NCBI GenBank assembly: GCA_026119935.1
Contig: JALRMH010000006.1
Coordinates: forward strand, 496,001 to 560,000
DNA length: 64,000 nt
DNA from: Endothia cerciana
Taxonomy: Eukaryota; Ascomycota; Sordariomycetes; Diaporthales; Cryphonectriaceae
Direction of reading: 5' to 3'
Shown here: positions 21,588 to 33,063 of the stretch, piece after piece
Numbering within the stretch: the stretch's first letter is position 1
Layout of the letters: every line of letters begins with the position of its first letter
Notes under the pieces: generated by a model
What the model saw: only the letters and a program-made list of their open reading frames with translations
Database searches by the model: none
Told to the model about the DNA's origin: nothing
Made by a program: the position numbers and the translations under genes

Positions 21588-22730
21588 ATGGTAAGGAGCC
21601 ACGACCCTCAAGGCTGACTCTCTCTCTCTCTCTCTCTCTCAGTCATCGAGAGGATGTCTGCTGACCCTGACCTTCCAACGATAGGCGATCAAGCACAACC
21701 AGACCATCGTCAAGAACCGTTAGTTGTTCCCACCTACCTTTTTCTTGCGACATCGATTGTGATTTCCCACGACGACAGGCGACCCGATGGAGAAGATACT
21801 GGCGACAGAGAGAGGCTGACTGGACACGATCTCAGACTTCCGCAAGGACTGGCAGCGTCGGGTTCGATGCCACTTCGACCAGGTACGCAGACGACTGATG
21901 GACCCCCCCACACCCGTGGTGATGATCTGGATGCACGCAAGGAGGAGGACATCGCCGACAGCTCCTGGACCGGCCCTCATCATGGCATCCTTGAAAAAGA
22001 ACTGAATCTGACCATCGCACTGGAATATAGCCCGGCAGGAAGGCTTCGAGACGGAACGCCCGCAAGGCTAAGGCTGCTGCCGTTGCCCCCCGTCCCGTCG
22101 ACAAGCTCCGACCTGTTGTGCGGTGCCCTACTGTCAAGTACAACCGCCGTGTCCGTGCCGGCCGTGGTTTCACCTTGGCTGAGCTGAAGGTACATTGATC
22201 CCCGAAAATTTCCACAAAGCGACCGCCGACCTCACGAGATGTTTCTCCCGACACACGACGCGACAACACGAACAATCTCTGGGAGGTCGCTTGTAGGAAA
22301 CATCAGCTCTAACCATATTCTGCAGGCCGCTGGTATCCCCCGCCTCTACGCCCCCACCATCGGCATCTCCGTCGACGCCCGCCGCCAGAACCTGTCCGAG
22401 GAGTCCCTTGCCGCCAACGTGGAGCGCCTCAAGGCCTATACCGCCCGCCTGATCCTGTTCCCCAAGAAGAGCAACAAGCCCAAGAAGGGCGACTCCTCCA
22501 AGGAGGACCTGAAGGCTGTCGAGAGCGCTGTCGTCTCCACCGGCGTCGCGTTCCCCATCGTCCACGCCGACACGACCATCCAGACCATCAAGAAGTCCGA
22601 GATGCCCAAGCCTATCGAGGGCGGCGCATACCGCAAGCTGCGCGACGAGCGCGCCAACAAGCGCAACGAGGGTGCGCGCGAGAAGAGGGCCAAGGAGAAG
22701 GCCGAGGAGGAGAAGGCCAAGCAAAAATAA
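21588..22730 (+). CDS. RPL13: 60S ribosomal protein eL13
   Basis: A cytosolic large-subunit protein. Five exons: 21588-21590, 21685-21718, 21836-21882, 22031-22189, 22326-22730; 215 aa. Exon 1 is the ATG alone, followed by GTAAGG. Joined sequence: M-AIKHNQTIVKNHFRKDWQ, RRVRCHFDQPGRKASRR, AVAPRPVDKLRPVVRCPT, KYNRRVRAGRGFTLAELK, AAGIPRLYAPTIGISVDARR, ARLILFPKKSNKPKKGDSS and a basic Lys/Glu-rich C-terminal helix ending EEEKAKQK. Every junction keeps the family sequence without gaps, so the model is firm. A (CT)n tract (about 21618-21642) lies in intron 1. The intron-rich 5' end is usual for fungal ribosomal protein genes. Confidence 0.97.
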
Positions 22731-22994
22731 TCTGCTCGCACGAAACGATTGTGAGGGGAGTTTGTTGTCCTTCTGGGAAGAGGGGTTTCCGGTCAAGGCT
22801 GATAGGGCTGCGCAGCACTTTTTTACGCAACTGGTACTTCATCTCTGGGTCGTTCTGGTTGGTCTGGCTTCTCTGCGTTAAAGGTTGCTAGGGATGAGGG
22901 GAAAAAATACACAAAGTCACGATCAAAATTTCTTCTCCCAGCCTGGCATGACGCCCAGGGTCAGCAAGATGAGCCACATCATGGATGTACGATC

Positions 22995-23021
<27 letters not shown>
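22995..23021. repeat. Poly(A) homopolymer
   Basis: About 27 consecutive A. Its length is probably uncertain in the assembly. Confidence 0.9.
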
Positions 23022-23025
<4 letters not shown>

Positions 23026-23295
23026 GAAAAGTCCTTGGCACTGATGGGGCGTGCATTCTGCTCGGGTGTATCCCGTACTGAGAACTGAGAAGTCCCGAAT
23101 ACAGGCGTCACGTCAAGACCAACCAACAGCCACTGTGTCCGTGATGTGTGAGCACTGACGAAAGGACGCAACGACGTGTGGAAGGAGAGACGCCGTCTTC
23201 ATACCGCCAGCCAGACAGGCGACGCCAAGGTGATCATGGTATTTCTGGCCACAGATGCGAAAGTCCCTTTTACGATACGAGACTCAAGATCTGTC

Positions 23296-23318
23296 TATAT
23301 ATATATATATATATATAT
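23296..23318. repeat. (TA)n microsatellite
   Basis: About eleven TA units downstream of the SmgGDS-like gene. Confidence 0.9.
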
Positions 23319-23340
23319 GTACCCCTCCCCCTCCCTTTTC

Positions 23341-26204
23341 TTATTGGGTGTTCCAATCGTGTCTATAGCTGCCACCGCCCATCCCCCCATCGTATCCCAT
23401 GCCGCCCATGCTCGCGACGCCTGCCCCTGGCATCTGCTGCATCTGCTGCTGCATCTGCTGCTGCATCATCTGGCTGGGCGAGACCACCCCTTCCCCCCCT
23501 CCCCCCACACCGCCCATACTCACATCCCCGCCTCCGCCGTCCTCCCGCGAGTGCAGGATCAGCTCCCCGCCCGTCAGCAGCAGCTGCTCGTAGATGTTCT
23601 TGCGCAGCGGCAGCAGGTCGCCCGCGTGGTTCCTGAGCAGCTCGGCCACCATGCACAGCCCGTTCTCCCGGTCGATCCGCGCCATGTTGGCCTGCGTCGC
23701 CGGGTCGACCTGCTGCGGCTCGAGGGAGCCGAGGCCCAGGCCCTCGATGCCGGCCGCGGCGGCGGCGCTCGAGCCGGAGCCGGAGCTGGCCCCGTCGCCC
23801 ATGCTGACCCTCGCGTTGCCGGGCCCGTCCTCCTGCCCCTCGGCCGGGGGCGAGGAGCTGGCGGCGAGGAGCAGGTCGTGCCCGTCGGCCATGTCGCGGC
23901 CCGTGACGCTCTCGACGAGCGCGCGGCACGCCTCGAAGCTCTGCAGGGCGGTCTGGACGACGCGCGCGCCGTCGGGGGCCCGGCACATGAGTGCGAGCAC
24001 GAACCAGGCCTCGGACCGCAGCGCGGGGAAGCGCGTCTGCTTGATGAGGAAGGACAGCGGCAGCGCGAGGTCGTGGGCGCCGTAGAAGCGCGCGCGGCGG
24101 GTCCCGGGCGGCGCCGCGGCGGACGACGACGCGGCGCTGGTGGACGCCCCCGACGAGGACGAGTGCGAGGCGGGCGAGTGCGGGTTGGTGGAGGAGGCCG
24201 CCGCGGGGGGCGAGAGGCCGTGGGCCGAGGACGGGGAGAAGGACGTGTAGGCGTCCGCCCCCCTGCCGTCGGCGGCATTCTCGTCGGCGGCGGCGCTGTC
24301 CCGCTTCGCGCGCTTGGCGGCGTGGGCGGCGGTGGTGATGGGGGCCTCTTCGGGCAGCACGGGGGAGACGGGCGTCGAGTGCAGGATGCGGCAGACGGTG
24401 GCCACCGCCCGCGCCACCTCCATCTTGGTCGGCTCGGCGTCGCTGCGCTCGAAGAGCGCGGTGAGCACGTGGAGGTTGCTCCTGTCGTGTGCCGGGGAGT
24501 CCGGGTCGGCGCTCAGCGGGGCGCAGAGGCGCCGCACGTTGGGGGGGCAGCCGACGAGCAGCAGCCGCCCGAGGGACACCGCCGCGAACTGGGTCTGCGG
24601 CTGGCTGTCCCCCCACGTCGACCAGAGCTTGGGCAGCAGGCTGGGCTCCAGGAGCCGGCCCAGCTGGGGCTTGTTGGCCGCCGGGATCGCGAGGTTCTTG
24701 AGGAACGAGAGCACCGCGTGCGTGAGCTGTGCGTTGGGCGGCGTCTCGCCGCCCGTGCACCGGGCGAGCAGGTTGATCAGGGGCTGGTGGATCTGCGCGT
24801 CGCGGACGAACGCCACGCACGTGGCGTCACTCCTCGCCAGGTTCCCCAGCGCCAGGCAAGACGCCGTCTGCAGGTTCGCGTGCGCCGGCGGGCCGTGGAG
24901 CCAGCTCTGCAGCGTCTGGAAGACGGGGTGCGACAGGACCCCTGCACCGCCCTGGGCCGACCCCGGGATGAAGTCCGGGAGGGCAGAGATGTCGGCCAGC
25001 ACGGGGACAAACGTGTTGCGGACCTGACGGAGCTGTGCGGCGTCGTCTGGGTCCGGGGCCTGGCCGGGATCGAAGTGCGTATAGGACATGGAGAAGGCGG
25101 TGAGGAGCAGCGGGAGGCCGGCGAGGATATATGTCTGGAAGGACTCGTGGGTCAGGTAGGCGAGGGCTACCGAGGCGAGACCGCTGAAGTCCTCCAGGTC
25201 GACGGGGTGTTGGCGGTTCGTAGCGACGGACAGGAGGATGAGGGGCGTTGCTGGGGGCCCGTTGCGGATCTCGGGCTCTGGTCGCGGTCAGTGACACCAG
25301 GGGAGGAGTACGAGATGGGAGGAGGGGAGGACCCGGGGGGGGGGGGCGCGGACCTTGTGTTATCAGGAGGCCCAGGATCTTGCAGATGAGGTTGACGTAG
25401 AGTCGGCATGCCTCCAGTCGAGGGCCGCCCAGGATCTCCATGAGCCTCTGGCTGAGCCCGGCCTTGCAGGCTTGTAACTGGACTGGTTCTGCAAGGAGAT
25501 GTGGTCAGCCCAAGTATCTATCCGCATGGGAGGCGGGCGAGGTCTGCCTTCTTACCATAATCGACCAAGACATTATATAAGACGGGTATCACGAAAGGTA
25601 GGAGAGAATCGTCGTAAAGTAGTTCTATGATGGCATGTATCCGGCCGCTGTCCACCACGCGGGCTCTGTTCTCATCTGCCCACCAGTGTAAGCACCACAG
25701 TACGTTCCGATGCAGCTCGTGCACGAGATGCTTGATATCTTACCCGTGTCCGCGCAGGAGTTCCCGATCAGGCGGAGGGCATGAGACCTGAGGAGCGGTC
25801 TTAGGCCCGGGGTGGGGAGGATGCCCAGGAAGAAATCCAAGATGCCTGATGCGCCTATTGGTGACCGCCAGAGGGCTGTGAGGGCACATGTCAGCCAGGT
25901 GCAAGATGCCGGCAGAGGAGGGGACCCCAGGCCCTCCGGGTACAGAGAAGGACCACTTACGGTGTCGACTCCCGTCGCCCAGCTTCTCCGCGATGCGGTC
26001 GAGGTCCTCGGACCCGCTGACCCAGGCATTGTGCGCCTCGAGCAGGACGGCCCTCAGGTGGGCGATGCGGTACTGCCTCTCCTCCTCGGTGAGGGTCGGC
26101 TCGTCCCCGCCGTCGCCGGTGCCGGGCGGGACGACGCCATCTGTGCGCTTGATAAGGTCTTCGATGTCGTCGGGGGTCATCTTGTCGCCGCCTCTGCGCA
26201 GCAT
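23341..26204 (-). CDS. Armadillo-repeat SmgGDS (RAP1GDS1)-like GTPase regulator
   Basis: This is predicted to bind small GTPases (Rho/Rap type) as chaperone or exchange factor. Five exons: 26204-25961, 25875-25744, 25675-25556, 25488-25354, 25277-23341; 855 aa. The diagnostic motif RLIGNSCADT/DENRARVV is rebuilt exactly across intron 25743-25676. Repeats continue as HAIIELLYDDSLLPFVIPVLYN, PVQLQACKAGLSQRLMEIL, LQTASCLALGNLARSD and LTHAVLSFLKNLA. About residues 500-590 are a low-complexity insert (AAKRAKRDSAAADENAADG, Ser/Ala-rich), and the C-terminus is Gln/Met/Gly-rich (MMQQQMQQQMQQM). This makes it longer than animal SmgGDS (about 600 aa). The ATG at 26204 is the first in frame; a second Met eight codons on (MTPDDIEDLIKR) is an equally good start. 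Yeast Bem4 is a functional analogue. Confidence 0.85.
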
Positions 26205-28794
26205 GCATCCACACACTCGCTCGCAGCCAGCCGCTTCTCCTACCACGGTAGGCCCCCGGAATGTTGTTTAGGAAGGCCCCTCCCAGGCTTGCAGTGGCGG
26301 ACTCCAGCTGCGGGTGGAATCATGCAACCTTAATGACGGAAATAGAAGGCAGAGTGATGGACAGGTCCGGGGGGGGGGGGGTGGTTGTGCGTCTCGGTGC
26401 GCCTGCGAGGTAATCTGCTATAAGAGTAAGGTTGTCCTGAGGAGTGGGCTCCAAGGCCTGAACTTTTCCCGAAGGAGCCGAAAGACCTTGCCTGAAGGAT
26501 TGACGTGTGCTGGGGCTGAAGCCCTTTGTCCTGCTGGTCGGATAGAATTGAGGAGAATGAGACACGAGGATGCCCTCTCTGGCTGTCGACGAGCTACCTG
26601 CCCCTCTGTCTCCCGGGTGTAACCAGCCCGGTCAATACGAGGAGATGGGATCCGGATTCTGTCCTGGGTGAGGATGAAGATGGCACGCCGCGGCTGGCAT
26701 CGGGATCAGCATCCCACCGAGAGTGCGGAAAACAGACAGACGAGACCAGACGATACGAGACCAGCATCTACCACAGTCGTCACCTCACTGCAGCAGCATG
26801 AGCCTCCCTTCCCTGATGTCAGTCAAAAGTGGGAAGTGGGCCTTGCCGGGTGCTGCTGCTGCTGCTGGCCCGACTTGCAAGGGGCTGGCGAAGCTTAGAT
26901 TCAGCGATGGTGACAGTGGGCTGCAGTGCAGCGAGGCGAGGTGACCCTGACTGACTCGGGCTTGGAGCTTGACTTGACAGGCGGCCTCACCACACGGCAG
27001 ACGTCTCCCACCACCTTCCTACTCTGAGCCGTCTGGGTGACCACAGGCGTGGCTCGATATTTATGTACTGCAATAGATATGACAGGATCCCTTTCCTCTG
27101 TATCTCTAGCCGCCGACGGACACGGCCGTGTTGTGCCTCCTGTGCCCCTCCTCCATCTGCCAGCCCGCTCGCCCCCGAGGTCCCTAATATGGGTAATAGG
27201 CCCTGGCAGGCCATCTTGTTGGCTGCTTGTGTATCGTATCAGGGAATAGTAAGTCCCCTTTTTGGTGACGGAAGAGAGAGATTCGGGGGTGGAAATGCTG
27301 CGGTATCTCACGGGACATGCTCGCTGGGCTCGTGAGGCACACCGACGTGGCCGACGATGGTGAGGCCGGACTGGCCGCCGCAGAGGCATGCGTTGATCAA
27401 CATACGCCTCCTACATATTTACGAGCTTCGCCTGCGGCAGGGTTCCTCTGTCGAGAGGGATCTAGTCCCCGTCATGGCCACCGTCAAAGGGCTCCAGCAG
27501 CCATCTAAAGCCCAAGGAGAACATCCCTCTCGCGACGGACAGCCCACGTCCCGAGGTCGGTATACAGGATGTCGACCTGATCCGTGGTCCCACGTCTCCG
27601 ACTAGGTGTCTTCCAAAAATGGCGCCGAGACCTTCGTGCCAATAGCTTGTCTCGAGGGGTTCGAGGGGCAGGAGGTCCTCGATGGTCTCCCATCACGTCT
27701 TCGGTATTGGCCGAGAGGTCGTCGAGGAAGGTGGGCACGATGCCGCGATAGGCAGGCAGAGCAGCTGTGATGCAAGCCACAGCCTTTACGATAGGTAGGA
27801 AACATGAGGCTTTTGGGATCTCGACAGCGACGCACATGATGAGGTGCTGTTCTCTGCAGCGTGCGTCAGCTTCTATGCAGCTTCCCAAACCGTGTAGCCG
27901 CGTTGCCGAGCTGCATGTCGGCGCGGGGGGCTGGCCGTCACAGGTTGCTGGACTGGTCAACGGCCCGGAATGCATGGGTCAACTCGACAGATGTAGTATG
28001 TGGTAGACATCCCACGCCCGATACAGATCGGAAGCTTGGCTGACAGGTCACGCTGACACGCCGCGCGGGGCTCGAGTACGCTTCGAACATGGCAATCTAC
28101 ACGGACGAACACACCACCAACAGGATCATTGTCCACGGCATAGGGTATCGATAGGAGGAAAGCTTCTTCCTCGTGTCACCGCATCAAGCGACAGGCACAA
28201 TGAAAAAGATGAAACAGCAAGGTTGGCTGTTGAGAGCAAAAATTGCGCCCAGGTCGGCCCCGAAGGACAAACCAGACTGGTCAGCTCCACGATGTGCAAT
28301 GCAGGCCTTCCAACCTACATCCCCTCATTCTTGATCGAGGTGATGTCAGACAAGGTCTAGAGAGATTGTTAGCTGATGTTTTGGTCACTCCTTTGGGGGG
28401 GGGAGGGGGGGGACGAACAAGTATGAGGTCAGGTCAAAAAACGGTTAAATGGGCGACGAGGGGCACGGGATTATATAGTCTCAGTTGCAGGTGCACGGGC
28501 CATCTTCTCACAGGGTCGACCGCCTGCCTAGTTAGGCTTAGTCTGTGGCAGAACGCAGTGGTAGACCCACTCGCTGGCTAGCGGGCCAATTGCAAGGGGG
28601 GCGGATTTGGGGAGCTCCATCCAGGCCAGGGAAAATCTTCTGATGATGCATTCAACTTTTCGAGCCGTCCAGGCACCGCCGGCGATTTGACAACATCACG
28701 CTCTCTCTTGCTTGTTTCTACATACAGAGCTACTCGGGAGTCTCTCGCCATCCGCGAAAGCCAGCTTCGAGCTGCCTACGGCACCAATTCCACA
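26205..28794. other. Long stretch without a supported gene
   Basis: About 2.6 kb. A minus-strand frame at 27505-27975 has a plausible middle (ITAALPAYRGIVPTFLDD) but no domain I know and no clear start. A 21-codon ORF at 28090 starts MAIYTDEHTTNRIIV. Poly-G runs occur near 26370 and 28397-28411. I see no firm gene. Confidence 0.4.
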
Positions 28795-29759
28795 ATGGCA
28801 GGCAAAGACGGCGAGCGGAGTGCCTCGTCCGCTACCCGGTTTACCGCGACCACACCACATGCATCCTCAAAGATGGGCTCGGGACCAGGAACAACCAGTT
28901 CGAGATTCAGCCCCGCAGCGGGAACAGGGGGGCCAAGAAAACCAATATCAGCAGCACCATCAGCAGGCACCGAGGCCCCGGAGCAGCGCGTGGCTCGTCT
29001 AAGAGCCGCGCACGAGGCAGCTAAGAACGCGAAGGTGTCACGGTTCGACCAGATACTGGCCAAGTCGAGACCGTTCTTCGACTCGGCGCACAGGATCACG
29101 GTGATAAGTCTGGTTGGGCTGACGGGTATGTCTGACCATCACCTTACGAGCATTCGCATGGCGAAGAAAGCTGATTGTGCTGTGGTCGAACAGCCGTCGC
29201 CGGTCTCATGACCGCCTACACAGCTTACGACATGCTCCGGCACAACCGCCAGCGCAAGATCGACTTCCTAGAAGCCCAGAAGAATATGGCCGCCGACAGT
29301 CTCGAAGCTGCCCGTTTGGCATACATGCGCGGCGAGGCGACGGACGAGCAGATTGCTCTTGTGGACGAGGCGAATACGAGATCGGAAGGATTCCACATGC
29401 CGAGTATATTGAGCGCCCCGAAGCCGCTCGTGAAAAAGACAGGCGACGATGTTGGCACAGTGGCAACGACAGTACCGGATGCGCAGCCGCAGACTACGTC
29501 GTCAAAGTTATGGAGTCTGCTATCCGGGTCTAAGAAGGAGGAAGGGCAGGGTTCGGCAGAAGCCACTGCCAGCGAACAGCAGCCGCGATCACTTGAGGAG
29601 AAGAGGGCCATGTTGGAGAGCGCACGAGCGGCCTTCGAAAAAGAGAAGGAGAACCAGCGGAAAGGGGGCCCGTTGGACCGAATTGGTACCGAAGACGCAT
29701 CTGCAAGCTCTATACAACCGAAGGACGCACAGCCGAAGAAGAAGGGCTGGTTATGGTAG
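28795..29759 (+). CDS. COX14-like mitochondrial cytochrome c oxidase assembly protein
   Basis: Probably an inner-membrane assembly factor of complex IV. Exon 1 28795-29125, intron 29126-29193 (GTATGT...AACAG), exon 2 29194-29759; 298 aa. A Ser/Ala/Thr-rich N-terminus leads to the core VSRFDQILAKSRPFFDSAHR, then a single membrane segment rebuilt across the intron (ITVISLVGLTAVAGLMTAYTAY) and a charged helix MLRHNRQRKIDFLEAQKN, DSLEAARLAYMRGEATDEQI. The rest is a disordered, Lys/Glu-rich tail. The D-x-x-HR-x-TV-x-x-L-x-G pattern before and in the TM matches yeast Cox14 (70 aa); fungal versions carry long tails like this one. Family assignment is from memory of the pattern. Confidence 0.7.
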
Positions 29760-30592
29760 GAGCGAGACTTTCCTAGGCGACCCTCGCGAAGCCGTGGACG
29801 AGAACCCTGCCCCTGAGCCGGTGCGCTGCCGCGGGACAAGGTCTCAAAAGTTCCAGCTGCGTGAGTCGGGTCGAAGGCTGTACCATAGCTCAAGTCGACA
29901 TCACCCATGCATAAATCGGCGTCTGTGTTGTGCATATAGAGGGCGGCAGCGCGTCTCATACTCAAGGGTGTTTGTGTGGACGTATCTTCAAACCAAGCAT
30001 CTCATCCCTTTCAGGCCGCTGGCCGAACCGATCAAAGTGCTTATCTTCAAACTACATAGTATTCCGCAAGGCTTTCCCAATTTAGCAACAAGACTGCGTC
30101 GGCTTGCGCGTCCTCGCAAGCGGCTAGTACGGATTCCCCGAGCCAACCTCATGTCGACGATAGAGCGTCGATCTCTGGAGTGGCTCGAGACTGCGCGCCC
30201 ATACTGGGGACTGACGCTTTCCCACGGTTGCAGCTGGCGGAAAGATATCCGAGATTGAAGATGCAGACGATATGGGCCTGCATGCAGCATACACTGAGAA
30301 AGGTTCGAGAAGCGGGCTGAGTGATCGGGACATGTTCCACCTGCCTGAACCAGCCAGCCCCGCGAGAACCGGACCGACGAAGTGTTGGCCTACGTCACGG
30401 TCGTGCAAGTGATAAAAATGATTTGAAAACCTCGGTGAGCGTTTGAGTCTTGGTTGCGCGGCTGGTTGAAGAATTCTTGAACGCCATGAGAGCCCACCGT
30501 CTCCCGGCTCACTTGTGCGGTTGGAGAGCAGCCCCAGACAGCAGACCCGGAGCACCCTCATTGCCCTTAGATCATAGAAGCGAACACAAACG
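29760..30592. other. Intergenic
   Basis: No supported gene. The 29449-30258 frame is the shadow of the preceding gene extended by chance. Confidence 0.5.
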
Positions 30593-31276
30593 ATGGCACG
30601 CGATGACCCGGAACGGACAAATGTCTTTGACTACCTCTTCCGGACGAAAAGGCTCGTCTTTCGAGCCCTCGAGAACAGCCCCGAGCACACCGCCTTCCTC
30701 CGCGACATGGTGATGGATGAGCCCGAGACCTACGCGCAGAGCACAGACCGGCTGCTCGTGCCCGTCACGATCGAAGACGTCGAGAACGACGTGGCCGGCC
30801 TCGTGAAATCCCTGCTTGCGGTCATCATCTGCCTACGACCCGACTACCAAGGCGGACAGCACGAGGATTCGGACTCGGACCGCGAATCGCAGCACTCATC
30901 ACCCTCGGACTCACCCGCCACTAGCCTTACAGCCATCGGCTGGCTCTCGCTCTCGTGCCACGCGCTCACGCTGCACCACCGGTCTTGCACGCTGGGGATC
31001 ATGATCGCGTCCGCGCACCAGGGCGAGGGGTACGGGACAGAGGCGATAAACTGGGCGCTGGACTGGTCGTTCCGCGTAGCGGGGATGCATGCCGTGCGGC
31101 TGTCGTGCTTCAGCTTTAACGAGCGGGCGGCGAAGCTGTACACGCGGTTGGGTTTCGTGCGGGAGGGCGTCACGCGGGAGGCGTACTACTTCGATTGCAA
31201 GTGGTACAATCGCATCTTGTTCTCAATCCTGGATAGGGAATGGGCTGCCAAACGGGGCCTAGAGAAAACCGGCTAA
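30593..31276 (+). CDS. GNAT-family N-acetyltransferase (RimJ/RimL-like)
   Basis: Probably a cytosolic acetyltransferase; its substrate is unknown. The 227-aa product is intronless. It opens RTKRLVFRALENSPEHTAFLRDM, as RimJ/L-type enzymes do, and has a poorly conserved acidic Ser/Asp insert (DSDSDRESQHSSPSDSP) between beta strands. The core is LGIMIASAHQGEGYGTEAIN (motif A, with the Q-G-E-G-Y-G acetyl-CoA pyrophosphate loop), AGMHAVRLSCFSFNERAAKLY (motif B with the conserved Asn) and RLGFVREGVTREAYYFDCKW with WYNRILFSIL at the end. Length and motif order are normal for the family. Confidence 0.88.
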   Translation: MARDDPERTNVFDYLFRTKRLVFRALENSPEHTAFLRDMVMDEPETYAQSTDRLLVPVTIEDVENDVAGLVKSLLAVIICLRPDYQGGQHEDSDSDRESQHSSPSDSPATSLTAIGWLSLSCHALTLHHRSCTLGIMIASAHQGEGYGTEAINWALDWSFRVAGMHAVRLSCFSFNERAAKLYTRLGFVREGVTREAYYFDCKWYNRILFSILDREWAAKRGLEKTG

Positions 31277-33063
31277 ATGTAGATAGATGGTGAAAAGGAG
31301 ACGGTATGGGTTGGCATATGTCTATTTCTTTGGCGGGGTTAGAGTGTCTTTTCGTAGGTGGAACGGGTGGGCAATGTTAATTCTCGATACAAAGACCCGT
31401 TCTGCGTCGTATCTACTTAGGCAATAGGCGAGGTTCAGTAGCAGCTGATCGCTGGCATTTCTTTACGCCTCTTGTTTCCTGTCAAGACCAGGCTTGATTG
31501 CCCGACATGATTCTCAGATTATTCTAGGCATTCCCTTTAGCCGTCCGCTCCAGCGGTATTAGGGATACTTGCGCTCACTCTCATGCCCATCCTAGTCCGA
31601 GCTGTGGCGAAGGAGTAGCACTATCAAAAAGCAACTCGTTAGACTAAGTGACAATACGAGGTAGGCAAAGGTCTTCTTGTATTACTCCGTGCTTCAAGTT
31701 GATTTCAAGCTTCGCCAATAGAACAGCAAGGGACCGATCTGTGAGTTGTGGACAGTATTTGCCATCTTCCAACACGGGTGAAGACAGTATTTACCCTGCA
31801 TACATGCCGTCTGGGGACATGGTGTCTTCTCATCAACGTCATTTACCCACATCCTACTGCCATGGAGAAGTAGACTGGCGGCTTGAAACCAGGAGATTCA
31901 ATTCGCTGCCACCTCACGACATCGTACCTATCGCGTGTGAATACGTACTTTGGCCAAGTACATAACCAGCCATGTGCCTCTTTCCAGGAAGAAAGCTTTA
32001 GAGGCGAAGTCGAGAACGGTTGTTTGCCAAAACGCTTAGTCTTTGCCATCCTTACCTCCGCTCTTGCACTCACGATCTTGAAGTCATAAATCACACAGGC
32101 GATCAGATCCCAGGCCAGGGAATATGGCTTTCTGTTCTGGGCAACCACTTGACGGCTGACGATTTGCTGGAGCTGAATGTGGCATAGACGACGGACATGC
32201 TAAGTGATGATCGACCTCACATGTGAGTGATGCTACATCGATCTACTTGTCGGATAACCGTTTCCTGTGGTCGGTCTCGCCCACCTGGACAGCCGCCACA
32301 TCAGACCAAGATTGCCATGGGTAATTAATTGCCCTATGATGAGGTGACATTCCCACACGGCAAAGTAAAGAGGACCACAGCGCTTGATCAACTTCTCAAA
32401 CGGTGTGTATAGATTTCACCTCGGCTTTACTGGTGGTCTCAGCGTCAGAAAATGCGCTCGATACCTTAATATTAAATTATTTTTTTTTATTCTTTTGAAT
32501 TTTTTCTTTTGGAAGGGTAGTCCTGATGACGTGGCTGCCTTAGGATCCACGAGCTGAAATGGCGTCGATTGACTCAATTCTCCTCCTCATTGGAGTCACA
32601 TACATGAGTCGACAGCAGCCTTCGAGAACATACCTATTTTGAACAGGATGGCAACGGAAGGTGATGCCATCGATCACCAGACTATTGACCTCATCATCCT
32701 TGCACACGTGTCTTCAACCTATGCTAAATTCCATACAATGATTCGGACATGGTCCGTATACCGTATACCGATGCCGCGGCGACATGCGAGGACACGCCGG
32801 AGCTTCCTTACGGGGGGGAGGCTGAGGAGGGCGAGCTTGCTGAAGATGATGTTTGAGGATGCACGTGATACCCCGAAATTCGACCGTAATCATCAAGCTC
32901 CGCCACCGCAGTGGGACTTTGAGTCAGAATCCCAATAAGAACACCTGCAAGCCTCCCACCCATCACCTGATTCACGCAAATTCTACTCCGTTCTTCCCAC
33001 CCATTACCATTCAAAAGTACAAAACACCAGCTCTCAAACCCAGCACATAATACCTATTTCGTG
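31277..33063. other. Gene-free stretch, AT-rich patches
   Basis: About 1.8 kb with stop codons in all frames and an AT-rich patch near 32465-32515. It is the left edge of the gene-poor compartment. Nothing is recognised. Confidence 0.5.

Larger units (their letters stand above)
22731..23340. other. Convergent intergenic region with poly-A and TA tracts
   Basis: It contains a 27-nt A run and a (TA)n repeat between two convergent genes; there is no gene signal. Confidence 0.6.

Noticed and set aside
23176..25389. 737-codon plus-strand ORF opposite the SmgGDS-like gene
   Set aside because: Antisense shadow; the opposite strand encodes clear armadillo repeats with matching splice sites.
27505..27975. 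156-codon minus-strand ORF
   Set aside because: Some stretches look protein-like, but there is no domain, no neighbour context and no convincing start.
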